Assembly: GCA_001692895.1 (NCBI GenBank)
Contig: KV748234.1
Location: 186,001-250,000 of the forward strand
Source: Cenococcum geophilum 1.58
Lineage: Eukaryota > Ascomycota > Dothideomycetes > Gloniales > Gloniaceae
Direction of reading: 5' to 3'
Length of the DNA stretch: 64,000 bases
Positions 45,456-58,383 of this stretch are shown one piece after another (within the stretch, counting starts at the first letter, position 1; each line of letters begins with the position of its first letter). A model generated the notes under the pieces. It saw only the letters and a program-made list of their open reading frames with translations, did no database searches and was not told the origin of the DNA. A program made the translations under genes and the position numbers.

Positions 45456-45642
45456 TGTCACGGCACTGACTTGTCGCATACTGTTCCATACTGTCTCGTA
45501 CTATTTCCTACCATTAGCTGGCCCACTACTAGCGCCTTGGCGGCTGGCCCTACTATTTATATACAATACCCCTTTTTCACCTTCTTCTCTTCTTTATACC
45601 ACAACGTAGTTATTTGGTCTACTTCATTGCAGCACTGTAACA
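45456..45642 (+). repeat. Gypsy-B 5' LTR
   Basis: 187 bp, TGTCACGGCACTG...CACTGTAACA. Includes GCGCCTTGGCGGC. Differs from the 3' copy mostly by C/T and G/A. The frame open at 45471-45659 is only a chance opening across this LTR. Confidence 0.93.
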
Positions 45643-45751
45643 GTTTGTGGTATCTCTAATTGCGCCCCGTCGCGATCTCTGTTTTCCCAGTCCACTGTCT
45701 CTATTTTCCCAGTATAATCGCGACCCGGCGCGATTAACAACACTATACCAC

Positions 45752-45840
45752 AGTCCTAGATAACCTCAGTATAATTCTAAACAATCTTAGTATAATCCTA
45801 AACAATCTTAGTATAATCCTAGATAATCTCAGTATCACAG
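45752..45840 (+). repeat. Gypsy-B leader: 21-bp tandem repeats
   Basis: Three adjacent 21-bp units AGTATAATCCTAAACAATCTT at 45768, 45789 and 45810. A partial unit lies before them (AGTCCTAGATAACCTC) and another after (AGTATCACAG). They lie between the 5' LTR and the gag ATG. Function unknown. Confidence 0.85.
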
Positions 45841-45883
45841 CCAGCCTTATAGATTTTAATTGCTTTACCCAAACCCCTTTAGA

Positions 45884-47640
45884 ATGGGCGACTATAATAT
45901 AGAAAACACCCCATTAGCAAATACACACGAAGCACTCGCCTACCTCTTTAATACCTCCTATAACTACATTACCTGGGTAATCAGGAGTGGTTTAGAGTAC
46001 CCTAAGGACCTTAGCGTGGCAGGAACCTTTTAGCACCTCTCTATATATATAACCTTTTTAACTAGCGTTAAGAACGGCCTCTAAGCCGTCTATAATAAAG
46101 GATAAGCTATAAAGTCCTAACTTAAAGAAGCCCAGCATAGGATTAATTCCCTTATAACGCTTAAACTATATATATAATAATACGAACAGCAAGCTTTAAT
46201 ATATACTATAACCATACAAAACCTAAGCTTTTAGATTTCTATACTTACCTAGACTATTACTAATAAGAATATAGCTACTAGCTCCTATTCTTCTACTAAG
46301 TCCTATAAGAAAAAGCGTAAAGTAAAGGATCTAACCCTGTTTAATAGTAAGGGATCACCAACTAAAAAGCAAAAAAAATTTAAAATATAGGAAATAAAGG
46401 TCTAAGGCGTTTTCTAAAGGGATATAAAGTGCTTTAAAACCCTAATAGACGAAGTCCTCTATATATTAGACATGCTAATAAATAAGGCTTATAACTATGT
46501 TAAGTATAGCCTTAATACGCTACGTATATACCTAAATAACTTAAGCAAATGGATCTTCTCTAACTAAGAGTCTATGCTTGCGTATATAAGGAAGCACTAT
46601 AAGACTATAGATATAACCTAAGCAGCAAAAAATAAGTTGGATACCTTAAACTAGGGCGAGCGTAACTACTAATCCTAAAAAGCAGAGCTTAATAAGTTAA
46701 TAATTAAAGTAAATAAGACTAAGGAATAAAAAGTGGATTTACTTAAAAAGAATATTTCCTTAAAGATAAAGGACCTAGCCTTTACCCTTAGCCGCAAGAT
46801 TGGTGATACTAACTATATAGAATAGAATAAGCAGATAGATGTGTTCGCTTATAACTTATAGAATTACGCTTACTATACTAAGCTAAATACTACTAAACTA
46901 AGCACCGCTAGCGGCTATTAACCTACATTACCGCAGAATGATCCAATAGACCTTAACACCGCTAAATTTAGTAGTAGTAGTCTCCCTAATAATATCTAAA
47001 GATATTATATAGATAATAAACTCTGTATAGTATATAGTTAACCTAGCTACTAAAAAGACGCTTACAACCCTAGTAAGAACTAAAATCCCCTCCTAATACT
47101 ATAGCGCCAACCCCTTTCTAGCTGCGGCGGATTCTTTAATAGAGGGGATAGTAACTAAGGCGGTAACCATAGATAGGGACGTGGGTCCAGATATAAAGAC
47201 CTACCCCCGCGATTTCCTTCCCTAATACAGCCCTAGTTAATAGCCCCGTACAGAAACTATGGATAAATACTCTATACTAGTACAAACCATAAGACCAGCT
47301 ATATTTTTGGTAAAGTACCCCCTAGTATATATACACCATTAGAGACTAATACGTTAGGATATACCAGCTAAGACCATAGCTACTAGCCAAGCCTTATAAT
47401 CTAGTTATTAAAAGGCTAACCCTTAAACTAAGTCGCCTCTAAGGGTTAGAACTATATAGGAAGGAGGATAAAAGGATTAAATTTATACTACTAGATTAGT
47501 TAAACCTTGTTCTAAGCCAGTAGCCACTTAACCTTAGAACAGTAAATAATAATAGAAATGCTATTTTTATTTAGACCTATCTCTCCTTACTACGCAACCT
47601 ACTTTTAGAAGTTTTTATTAAAACAGTAAGCCTTATTAAC
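45884..47640 (+). pseudogene. Gypsy-B gag (broken)
   Basis: ATG at 45884: MGDYNIENTPLANTHEALAYLF. The next text is helical and Gln-rich when stops are read as Gln. A basic stretch KKRKVKDLTLFNSKGSPTKKQKK near 46310-46380 looks like a nuclear localisation signal. A Gly/Arg-rich segment (GGFFNRGDSNQGGNHRQGRGSRYK, about 47120-47190) precedes the protease and may take the place of a zinc knuckle. No CCHC motif was found. Stops are TAA/TAG. Confidence 0.65.
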
Positions 47641-50600
47641 AGTAGTAGTATAGCACTAGCGTTTATAGACAAAGACTCGCTTATAAAAAAGCACAATATT
47701 ATAATAAAAAGACTCCTAGTCCTAAAACCACTCCGCCTTGCTAATGGACTCCCATCTAGCTTTATTATATATTACTTTACAGTAAAAATAATAATCGGCC
47801 ACTATATAGAATCTATACTTTTCTACGTTATAAAGTTATTACCCTTAACCCTAGTAATCCTTAGAATACCCTAGCTTAAAAAGTATAACCTAAGTATAGA
47901 CTTCCCCGCCCTAGAGCTTAACTTTAACTCTAATTACTATGCCTATAACTATCTCTTATAGTATATTCCTAACTATAACCGAGCAGCACTACGCGGACGT
48001 ATTATACGGCTAACGCTTAGATACCGTTAACTAATAGTAGAAGAGGTGCCTAATACTAGTAAACTAATATACATAATAAACGAGGCGGGGATCCTAAAAA
48101 ACTAAACCACTACCCCATCTCTAAAAAACCAAATTCTACTAAATTCCACTGTAACTGTCCACCAAGTCCCACCGCAACTTCCTACTAAGTTTCACCGTAA
48201 ATGTCCACTAAGCTCTACCGTAAATATCCACCAAGTCCTACCGCAACTTTCTACCAAGTTCTACCGCAACTGTCTACTAAGTCCTACTATAACTACCTAC
48301 CAAGTTCTACCACAACTATCCACTAAGTTCTACCGCAATTTACTGTCTTCTACCTATACTATAACACTACTAGAACTATAAGTCCCCCGCATATACCCTT
48401 TTAACCTAGGTTAGGCAATAAGACACCCGACTTTAAGATATTTGCTATATATATATGCGACCGCATATATAACAATTAAGGGCGTTATAGCCAAGGCCGA
48501 AACCAGAGCAATTAAGACCTCCCCCCTATAACGCCTAACCTTATACCTATCTCCCGTGTATACCGTATAGGGCCGCCGCCTTATTTCCGTCCCTTTAGGC
48601 TAACTAAGTTATACTAGCCTAGCTATAACACTGGAGAACTAGATACGCCTAAACCTGGACAACATTAAATGCACTTATGCTATTAATTTTACCCAGTTCT
48701 ATAAATAAAAAGGCGTAAAGGTAATAAGGATCTATATAGCGGAGCTGGTAGAACTAGTTAAATAAGAAAAACACTGATAGCTACTTAAGGAGCTGCTTAT
48801 AGGCCTAATAGAAGTACTAAACCTATTAGAAAGGTCTTTCCGCCGGCTAGTAGAAGGCAACTATATAATAGAGGAAGCCTATAAAGCGCTACCCCCTTAC
48901 TTCTATAACTTCCTTAAGATAAACCTAAAAACTAAGTCCAAGTTCCTACGCTAGAAGATAGTTAATACTAATATTAAGAAATTCCTAAAAGGCAAACCAG
49001 GATTAACCTATAAAGATATTTTATAACACTTACTAAAGGAGCTTCGCGAATATATTAAATACTTCTTCCCTAAGAATATAAACAAGCTACCCCCTTACCG
49101 ACCATAGGACCATAAAATTAAAATTATACCTAGAAAGTAGGCCCCGTATTATAAGAACAGACCACTCTTACCTACTAAACTTAGTTATATAAAGAAGTGG
49201 ATTAACAAGATACTGGATAAGGGCTTTATCCGTAAATTAACCTCACCAGCTATTATACTACTCCTCCTTGCTATAAAACCTAGCGGTAGTATATAAATCT
49301 GCTATAACTACCAAGGCCTAAACACAGTTACTATTAAGAATCGGTACCTATTGCCACTAGTCCGCAAGACACTTAATGCACTCTATAGTGCTAAGTACTT
49401 TACTAAGCTTAACGTAATTACTGTATTTAACTAGATCCGAATCGCAAAAGGCTATAAGTAGCTTATAGCATTTATTACCCGGTTTGGACTCTACGAGATA
49501 TTAATTACATTATTTAGTCTCTATAACGCGCCCGCTACGTTTTAAAACTATATCAATTATATTTTACACAACGCCCTTAACAACTACTATACTGTATACC
49601 TTAATAATGTCCTTATCTTCTCAAAAACACGCGCCAAGTATATAAAATATATAAATGAAGTTATCCAGAGACTTGGTAATGCTGGACTCCAGATTAACAT
49701 TAATAAGTCTAAGTTTTATGCCACTAAAACAAAATACCTTAGCTTAATTATCTTAACTAACGGCATAACTATGGACCCTAAGAAGGTATAGGCCTTATAA
49801 GAATAGAAGAACCCAACGTCAGTTAAGAAACTATAGCAATTTCTTAACTTCGCGAACTTTTACTAATAATTTATCTAAGGCTATTCCAAGGTAGTTGAAC
49901 CCATAACTAGGCTACTAAAGAAAAGCACTAGCTAGTTATAGGGCCCTAATTAAATATAAGTATTCCAGACCCTAAAAATAGCGTTTACTATAGCGCCGGT
50001 CCTAGCGTATTATAACTATATAAAGAAGACTATAATAGAGACAGACGCCTTAAACTAGGCTTTAGGTAGAGTACTCTACTAAACTAATAAAAGTAATAAG
50101 CTTAAGCTAGTTACATTCTTCTCTGCTAAGTACTTAACCCTTAAATATAACTATAAAATATATAATAAGGAGCTCCTAGTAATTATTAAGGCGCTAAAAA
50201 AATAGCGCCCTAAACTATAAGGAACTAAGTAGCCGTTTAAAATTATTACGGACTATAAGAACCTCCAGATCTTTATAACAATGAAATAACTAAACTAGTG
50301 CTAAGTTCGCTAGGCTAAGTTCCTTTTCTAATTTAATTTCATTATTACCTATAGGCCTAGTACCAAAGCCATAATCCTAAACACTCTCAGCCGCCTCCTA
50401 AGCGTAGTACCTGCTAATACTAGTAACAAACGTCTATAATACCGAGACCGCGTTATCTTACTACTAAAGAAAGTCGACCCTACTATCCTAGAAGAGCTGC
50501 TAAGCGAATCCCAAGACTAGAGCGTTGAAGATTTTATTATAGTAATAGACCTAGAGCCTAAGAAAAAACCCTTTAAGGAGCTTATTAAGAATACCTATAA

Positions 50601-52170
50601 GGAAAATAAACTTGCTAGGGATATATTAGCTGCGCTACGCGAATAGAAAGGCCGTAAAGCACGCCATTAGCCTAGGCAGATTAGGAAGTTACTCCGCTAT
50701 AACAAATCCGAATATTTAATTATTAACGGCCTAATCTACTATAGGAATTAAGTATTTGTCCCTAATTTACCTAAACTCTAACTAGAAGTTATATACCGTA
50801 TATATAGTTTAGGTCCTATGGGCCACCTAGGCCGCGTTAAAACATTAGACCTCCTTAATTAAACCTATTAGTGGTTAGGTATTTTATAGTTTATAGCTAC
50901 CTTTATAAAAGACTGCGCTCTCTACTTCCGTATAAAGACCCTACGCTTAGCACTACCTAGTTTCCTAAAACTACTAGAACTACCAGTCCACCCGTAAACT
51001 AATATCTCTATTAACTACGTCATTAACCTACCTAAGTGCCTTTATAATAGCAAAATATATAGATACATCTTTATCGTTATTAACCGCCTAATAAAGATAA
51101 GATACTTTATTCCTATCACTAGCCTAGACACTAAGGAGCTCATTAAAGTATTTATTTATACTGTCTATAAGTTACACAGCGCCCTAAACACTATTATCTC
51201 CAATAGAGGCTCTTTATTTGTCTTTAACTTCTAGCGTTGCCTAAACTAATACCTAAAAGTAACCCTAAGCCCTAGTTCTGTATGGCACCCTAAAATAAAT
51301 AGCTAAACTAAGATCATTAATGCAGCAATGAATAAGTACCTATATGCCTTTATAAGCTTCACCTAGGACAACTAGGTAGATTAGCTCCCCCTTATTAAAT
51401 TTGCTATAAATAACTAGGTTAATAAGACTACCGGAATCTTACTGTTCTTTGCTAATTATGGCTATAACCTATATCTAGGCGTTAAACCAGCGGGCCCCTA
51501 GCTATTAGCCCTATCTATATATATAAAGAAGAAGTACTTATAAGCTAATACTATTATAAACCGCTTTAAGCGTATCCTAACTCAGCTTAAGGCCCTAGCT
51601 TATATCTCCTAGTAATACTATAAAGATAACGCCAATATAAAACGGGATAAAGGTATAATATTTAAAAAGGATAATATAGTTATAGTTAGCCTTAAAAATA
51701 TAAAGACTAACCGGCCTAAGAGAAAGTAGAATAATAACTGGGATAGACCCTAGCCCGTCTTAGCTACCTATAGAGGGTTAGTTATAGTGGACCTCCTAAA
51801 CTATATCTATGTTAATAAGTCTTTCTATACTTTAAAAGTCCGCCTTTAGTTCCCTAAAGAGATCCCTAGCTAAGCACGCATTAATAAAAAGGAACGTCGT
51901 AATATTATAGGTAGAATAGCCAAAAGGGATAATGATGGTAATATTATAGATAAGTGGGAATTTAAAAAGATTCTTAATATATATAATAAATAAATGGACG
52001 AGTACGGCTTAATATATTATATTAAGTAGAAGTATTATAATAAGGAAACCTAGGAACCCGAAAAATCCCTAAAAGGGTATAAGCGCGCACTACTAAAGTT
52101 TTATAAGTAACACCCTAAGAAGCTAAAACCCCTAGACTAGGCACAAGATAAGGGAGAGTTAGTACGCTAA
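47641..52170 (+). pseudogene. Gypsy-B pol: protease, RT, RNase H, integrase, chromodomain (broken)
   Basis: Protease end of active site: SIALAFIDKDSLIKKH (about 47650). RT: SYIKKWINKILDKGFIRKLTSPA (about 49190-49250), KPSGSIQICYNYQGLNTVT. The YLDD box is YLNN at 49597-49608, then VLIFSKT. RNase H: IIETDALNQALGRVLYQ (about 50030-50080). Integrase zinc part near 50820 (GHLGRVKTLDLLNQTY) and core with ISNRGSLFVF (D changed to N, about 51200). A chromodomain-like end at about 51998-52110 (DEYGLIYYIKQKYYNKETQEPEKSL). Many stops; the frame is otherwise collinear. Confidence 0.85.
48149..48332 (+). repeat. 23-bp tandem repeat, eight units, inside the Gypsy-B frame
   Basis: Eight consecutive 23-bp units of the type CCGCAACTGTCCACCAAGT+CCTA run exactly 48149-48332. 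They sit between protease and RT. Since 23 is not a multiple of three, the protein repeats with a 23-residue period (HQVLPQLSTKFYRN...), three DNA units per protein unit. Units differ mainly at C/T positions. Confidence 0.9.
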
Positions 52171-52234
52171 GGTTAACTACGTAATAGTTAAAATGTTATA
52201 GAACTTTAACTGCCAGTTAAAGTTATCTAATTAG

Positions 52235-52604
52235 TGTCACAGGACACCCCCGTAATACCTTGCACACATCTACCTATTTCCACCAACTTAGCAATTAGAG
52301 ACTAACCGCGAAATAGCAATCTAACGGCAATCTAATGGCAATCTAACGGCAATCTACGGCATTTTGCTATATTCTGCCAAGTTCTACTAAATTCTGCCAA
52401 GTTCTGCTAGGACTATAACCTAAACCCTATTCTGCCTATGTATGTGTTAACTAAGCAACTAAGTTAACGATATATGCCCTTTCTTCCCGTTTTCCTACCT
52501 TCTTTCCTTACGCAACGTTTTAACTTTATTACGCAGTTTATGTACATAGCTTAATAATACCTACTTCGCTATATATTATCACCGCTTGTGCTTACTCCGT
52601 AATA
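52235..52604 (+). repeat. Gypsy-C 5' LTR
   Basis: 370 bp, TGTCACAGGACACC...CTCCGTAATA (CCGTGACA in the partner). Contains GGCAATCTAA repeats (about 52305-52355) and ATTCTGCCAAGTTCT repeats (about 52370-52410). Confidence 0.93.
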
Positions 52605-52649
52605 TTACATTGCGTTAAAAACTTATACTACCCTCTAAAAATATAAAAC

Positions 52650-53780
52650 GACCCTAAAGCCCCCGTAACGGCCGACGCTATTATAGCCGCACTCTAAAAA
52701 TAATTAGTAGGTATACAGAAGTCCTTTATAGACGCCCTTATATAGCACTAAGCCACTTTAACTTAATAGTAAGCCAAACAAGAAGCACAATAATAATAAT
52801 TAATTAAAGCACTTTAAGAAGAAGTCCGTATCCTTAAGATGCCTATATTAAGGCCCTAAAACTGAACGCCATTTCTAGAGATAAACACGCGGAACGTAAG
52901 CCCTAAATTAGTAGTAGTTACTTACCCTATAGAGCCGACTACCGCACTAAAATGATCTAAGAAACTACTAGACCCCCTAGTATTTACTAGTAAACAATGA
53001 GAGCTTTAGTTATTCTTAAGCCGGCTTAAGAATAAGCTAACTAGTAATACTAACCGCTACCTAACTAAAGCCAACCGACTCTATTACGCCCTAAGTTAAC
53101 TAGGAGGAGACGCAGCTAACCTTATTAAACCTCTCTAACTAAACTTAGTATAAAGCCTAGTTACACTTCTTAAAGCTATATACGGTAACCTAAACCGCCA
53201 AGCTACCGCTTAAAGAAAGATAAACTAAATAACTTAAGAAAAGAAAAGTTTCCTAGTATACTTCTCCGAATTTAATTACTACGTAAAGGAAACAGGCTAG
53301 AATAACTCCGCACTAATTAACAGCCTCGTTAAATCCCTAAGCCCTAAACTAAAAACCTCCCTAATAGGCGTAGATCTCCTAGAAACTCTTAATGCTTATA
53401 TAAACGTTATTAACAAACGGTACAACGATATACTACGCCTCACACTAAAGCCCGTTTATTAATATAATATAATAACCCCGCAAACGCCTACTAAGTTATT
53501 ATCTCAACCTAAGTACCCTAACGCTATAGATATTAACACTAGGACCCTAGGATACGCCCCATTAGGGTCCTCTAAATAAGAATAACGCATTAAGCTAGGC
53601 CTCTGCTTTAAATATAGAAGCGGCTCCTACCTCTTAAACCACTACTTTATCCCTATGCCTCGAAACAATTTACAAACGGCTAGCACTGGCAGCCGTTTAC
53701 CACATTAATCTTCCGGTTACCGTTCCCAATCTTTATTTAGTTTTAGCCCTATATCTAGTAAGCACTACTTATAAGGACGA
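52650..53780 (+). pseudogene. Gypsy-C gag with decayed zinc knuckle (broken)
   Basis: The frame includes KLLDPLVFTSKQ (about 52960), FLSRLKNKLTSNTNRYLTKANRLYYALSQLGGDAA (about 53005-53110) and FLVYFSEFNYYVKETGQNNSALINSLVKSLSP (about 53250-53340). This is the retrotransposon gag core. The knuckle at about 53595-53640 reads GLCFKYRSGSYLLNHY, one Cys left of CCHC. Stops are at Gln codons. Confidence 0.75.
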
Positions 53781-53959
53781 AGCTCCAACTAACGTCCTAT
53801 AAGAACCCCGCCCTAATTACCTCTAAAAGGAAGGTCCTAGAGCTAAGTCGCTTTCTAGGACGGCTCTGCCACAGGATCTCATTAAACGCATTTAACGTTA
53901 CGAACTCCAACTCTTGGGACCATAGTATAACTATTAACTGCCGCCTTTAGTAGAATGGT

Positions 53960-56900
53960 TAAAAGGCTAACGCTCAAATCCTAATTAATATAGGAGCTAG
54001 CGGTATAGGATTTATTAATAGGATCTTTATATAAGATAATGGTTTTACCTTAACCCCCCTTAACTGGCATATTAACGTATTTAGATTTAATAGTAAACGC
54101 ACCGTCTTAGGCCGTATTACCCACGTGGTAGCCCTAAGACTTTAATACCTAAACCACGAAGAACTGATTAAGCTTTTTGTTACTACCCTAGGTTACCTAG
54201 TAATTCTTAGATAACCCTAGATAAAGCTATATAAGGTAACCATTAATTAGAATAACCTTAAGCTTTTATTTACCGCCTCTTGTTATAAGTAGAAGTGTTA
54301 TATAACGCACCGCCTTAACCCTAAACTAAAATCTAGGAAATCCGCTAAGATCCACTAGCCTAAGATTTCTACTAATATCCACCCTACGCCCAAGGAATCC
54401 ACTAGATTCTACTAACCTGGGAATTCCACCGAACTCCATAAATTGGCCCTAAGCACTGCACCGCCCTGAGCTAAGCAAAAGCTTAAGCTCCATACACGAA
54501 AATACTAGAAGGACTGGTATTCCACTATAAAAAGGATTTTTAAAGAACCCGAATCTAATACTAACTCTATACCCGATACCGAACCTAAACCTAAATAAAA
54601 AACTATGGACAATCTAAGCGAGCTCGGCACCCTAGATATCCGCATAATTAGAGCTACCCCGCTAGCGTAACTTACTAAGAAACCCGAATATATAATCTTC
54701 GCTATTACAATAGCCGATATTAAGAAGGCCTTGGCACTAAAAAAGCACACCAACCCTACTATAAAGGTACCAATAGAGTATTATTATTGCCTAGATGCAT
54801 TCTTATAAAAGGAAGCCAATAAGCTACTAGAATACCAACTATATAACTATAAGATTATACTCGAAGAAGGAAAGTAGCCTAGATTTGGACCCTTATACGG
54901 GATATCCTAAAATAAACTCTAAGTGCTATAAAAGTATTTAGACGAAAACCTAAGTAAAGGATTTATTAGAGCAAGCTTGTTGCCTATGGCCGCACTAGTG
55001 ATCTTCGTTAAGAAACCCAGCGGCGGTTTATGCTTCTGTGTAGACTACCGAGCTCTTAACGCCGTTACCGTTAAGAACCGATATCCGATCCCGTTAATAT
55101 AAGAGACGCTAAACTAACTAAGTAAGGCTCGTTACTACACAAAGCTCAATATTATCTCTGTATTTAATCGTCTCCGTATTATAAAAGGGGACGAATGGCT
55201 TACTACATTTCGTACCCAATATGGACTATTTAAGTACTTAGTAACACCCTTTAGCCTCATAAACGCCCCGAGCTCGTTTTAATATTATATAAACAATACC
55301 CTACGCCCCTACCTAGACATCTTCTGTACTGCTTATATTAACGACATCCTAATATATAGTAATAACCTAACCGAACATCGGAAATACGTTAACCTTATTT
55401 TATAAGCCCTGCACGGAGCTGGTCTATAATTAGATATAGATAAATGCGAGTTCTATAAAATAGAAGTCCTATACCTTAGACTCCTTATTTCTATAAACGG
55501 TATATAAATAGACCCAAAGAAAGTTAAAGTAATTATAAACTAGCAAGAACCCGAGAATGTTAAGGACGTAAGAGCCTTTATAGGATTTGCTAATTTCTAC
55601 CAATGGTTTATTAATAACTTCTCCGCCTTAGTTTCACCCCTTATAGCTTTAACCCGAAAGGATAAAGTTTTTGTCTTTAATAAGGAATACAAGAAGGCCT
55701 TTACCTATCTAAAGGTTATATTTACTACTGCGCCTATACTTTAATACTTTAACCTAAACCGAATAAGTGTTGTAAAAGCCGACTTATCTAACTACGTCAC
55801 TGGAGGCATCCTGTCTTAATATAACGAGGATAGAGTATTGCATCCTATAGTATACTTCTTAAAATAACTAAGCCCAGCCGAATATAACTACGAGATCTAC
55901 GATAAGGAATTGTTAGCTATTATTAGGTGTTTTAAACAATAGCGACCTAAACTAGAAGGCGCTAAATTTCCAATTAAGGTCCTTAGCGACTATAAGAACC
56001 TATAGTACTTTATAACCATGAAACAGCTAAGTTATTATTAGGCCCACTGGTTAAAATATCTATCTTATTTCCAATTCTTAATTATATACTGCCTAGGCGT
56101 CCAAGGTTAGAAGCCTAATACCCTAACCTAACGCTTACAAGACGCGCTAGCCCTAAAAGAAGCGCGCTCTTACTAAAATTAGACTCTGCTTCGCCCTAAA
56201 CTATTTAACCCTCCTACTAAAGATCTTATGGTATACGTCCTTAAAATAACTGATTAATTAATTAAATAGATTATAGTTAACGAATACCCAAATAACGAGT
56301 TTATCTAAGAGACGCTTAAGCTAATATAAGATAGCATTAGACGCTCTAAAAAGATTTCTCTAAGTAAATGCAAAGCCTGCGGAAACCGCTTATATTACCA
56401 GAACCGTCTAGTTATCCCTAATTACGATGAGCTTAAGCTTAAACTCCTTAAACACGTATACGATCTACCTATTGCTAGCTACCTAGGCTAAGGAAAGACC
56501 CTAGAACTACTCTAATAGGAGTATTATTAGCCGAATATGCATAATATAACACGAAGGTACGTCTCTAGCTGCTATACCTGCCGACGAGCTAAAGCCTCGC
56601 ATGAGACGTATAACGGTCTTTTAAAGCCACTGCCTGTTCCAGACTAAAGATAGAAGGATATCTTAATTGACTTTATTATTAACCTTCCTAATAGTAGAGG
56701 CTGCACGAACATTATAGTAGTTATAGACCGACTATCTAAAATAAGACACTTAATCGCCTGCCCTAATATATTAATGCCTGCCGTCGCCCAACTATTCTTA
56801 GATTACGTATAGAAACTCCACAGACTCTCTAAAACGATTATCTCCGATAGAGGCAGCTAGTTTGTCTTGGCATTTTGGAAAGAACTAACTACTTAACTTC

Positions 56901-57760
56901 GCATTAAAGCACTATTATTTACCGCGTATTACCTAGAAATGGATAGCTAAATAGAATGCGTAAATGCTATAATGGAACAGTATATTCGGATATATACGTC
57001 GTATTTGCAGGATGACTGGATTAACTGGCTTGTATTTACCGAGTTTACTGTAAATAATTCCGTCTCGGAAACCACGAAAGTCTCCATATTCCTAGCCAAT
57101 TATAGCTAGCACCTATAAATGGGTTTTAAACCCTTTAGTAATGTTCCTTACCCTGCTTATTACGCCTTATAAGTTATAGAAGTAAATAAATTTGTAGAGA
57201 AGATAGAGGAACTATAATAGTTTCTTACTAATGAGATAATATGGGCTCAATCTGTCTATAAAGCCGCAGCGAATAAGAAATAAACCCCAGCACCGGCCTA
57301 CTAAATTGGCGATTTTGTCTGGCTAAACATAAGAAATCTGAATATAAAACGACCTACTAAGAAACTTAATTGGAAGAACGCTGGCCCTTATAAGGTTGAA
57401 AAGGTTATCTCTCCTTATGCCTACCAACTGAAGCTCCCTAATACGGTTAAAATCTACCCCGTATTTTATACGTCAGTCCTCCGCCCTGCTGCCCCCGTAT
57501 TAGACGCCCTACCTAAACAGATATAAGACCCTCCCCTACTAGTTGAAGTGGATGGTAAGAACGAGTACTTTGTTAAAAGAATTGATGATATTAAGTACGA
57601 CAAACGGAAACGCTAATATATATATCTTATGAAATGGAGAGGCTTTACTAAGTCCTTATGGGAACCTGTTAACTTTATAGGACTTATATAAGCTGTAGAA
57701 GACTTTTACAAACTCTACTTAGAACTACTATAGCCCTATCTCACAGAAGCTCGAGTTTAA
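53960..57760 (+). pseudogene. Gypsy-C pol: protease, RT, RNase H, integrase, chromodomain (broken)
   Basis: Protease NIGASGIGFINR (D changed to N, 53987-54001). [38 protein letters not shown] (about 54955-55060), [13 protein letters not shown]. The active box is YIND at 55334-55345. RNase H: VVKADLSNYVTGGILSQYNED (about 55770) and YDKELLAIIRCFK. Integrase: ILIDFIINLPNSRGCTNIIVVIDRLSK (D1, about 56660-56740), IISDRGSQFV (D2, about 56840) and a Glu in [13 protein letters not shown] (about 56950). Chromodomain about 57560-57705: YFVKRIDDI, YLMKWRGF, SLWEPV, with aromatic positions kept. That domain binds H3K9-methyl marks in related elements. Confidence 0.88.
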
Positions 57761-57771
57761 AGGGGGGGTAC

Positions 57772-58141
57772 TATTATAGGATACCCCCGTGACACCTTAT
57801 ATACGTCTACCTATTTCCACCAACTTAGTAATTAGAGACTAACCGCGAAATGGCAATCTAATGGCAATCTAATAGTAATCTAACGGTAATCTACGGCATT
57901 CTGCCATATTCTGCTAAGTTCTACTAAATTCTACTAAGTTCTGCTAGGACCACGACCTAAACCCTATTCTGCCTATATATGTGTTAACTAAGCAACCAAG
58001 TCAATAATATATGCCCTTTCTTCCCGTTTTCCTACCTTTTTTCCTTACGCAACGTCTTAACTTTATCACGCAGTTTATATACATAGCTTAATAATACCTA
58101 CTTCGCTATATATTATCACCGCTTGTGCTCACTCCGTGACA
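57772..58141 (+). repeat. Gypsy-C 3' LTR
   Basis: 370 bp, TATTATAGGATACC...CTCCGTGACA, followed by ATTAG. The two LTRs are mutated at opposite ends, as expected for independent RIP. Confidence 0.93.
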
Positions 58142-58221
58142 ATTAGTTAGATTTTTGCTAAAGGCGTAGCGCTAGATTAATTTGGATGGCGGCGTGGAAT
58201 TCTGCCGACTCTATTTACTAA

Positions 58222-58272
58222 GCCGACTAATTAGGATTTTCTATCCCCGGGATAGAAAATCGCTATTAGCCC
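58222..58272 (+). repeat. Hairpin module, Gypsy-B version
   Basis: GATTTTCTATCCC and GGGATAGAAAATC form a perfect 13-bp-arm hairpin with a one-base loop at 58235-58261. With the flanks GCCGACTAATTAG and GCTATTAGCCC it matches the Copia-2 segment 24263-24313 in reverse complement. Located in the 3' non-coding part of Gypsy-B (58142-58383), which holds no frame. Confidence 0.8.
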
Positions 58273-58383
58273 AGTTAAGGGCGGTAAGCAGAACTAACAT
58301 CTTCGCGACAAAAAAATGCGTATTGCCCGTTTTTAGAGTTACCTGTTTAGTTTAGGGACCAAACCTTTTAAGGAGGGGAGTAC

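Larger units (their letters stand above)
52235..58141 (+). mobile_element. Gypsy-C: Ty3/gypsy chromovirus inserted in Gypsy-B
   Basis: 5907 bp with 370-bp LTRs and duplication ATTAG (52230-52234, 58142-58146). Polypurine tract AAAGGGGGGG before the 3' LTR. Gag, zinc knuckle, protease, RT, RNase H, integrase and chromodomain in one direction. Long parts of pol, especially integrase and chromodomain, have few stops, so it may be among the younger insertions. Confidence 0.94.

Noticed and set aside
45471-45659. Open frame in the Gypsy-B 5' LTR
   Set aside because: It runs across an LTR end and is destroyed in the 3' LTR; no gene expected.
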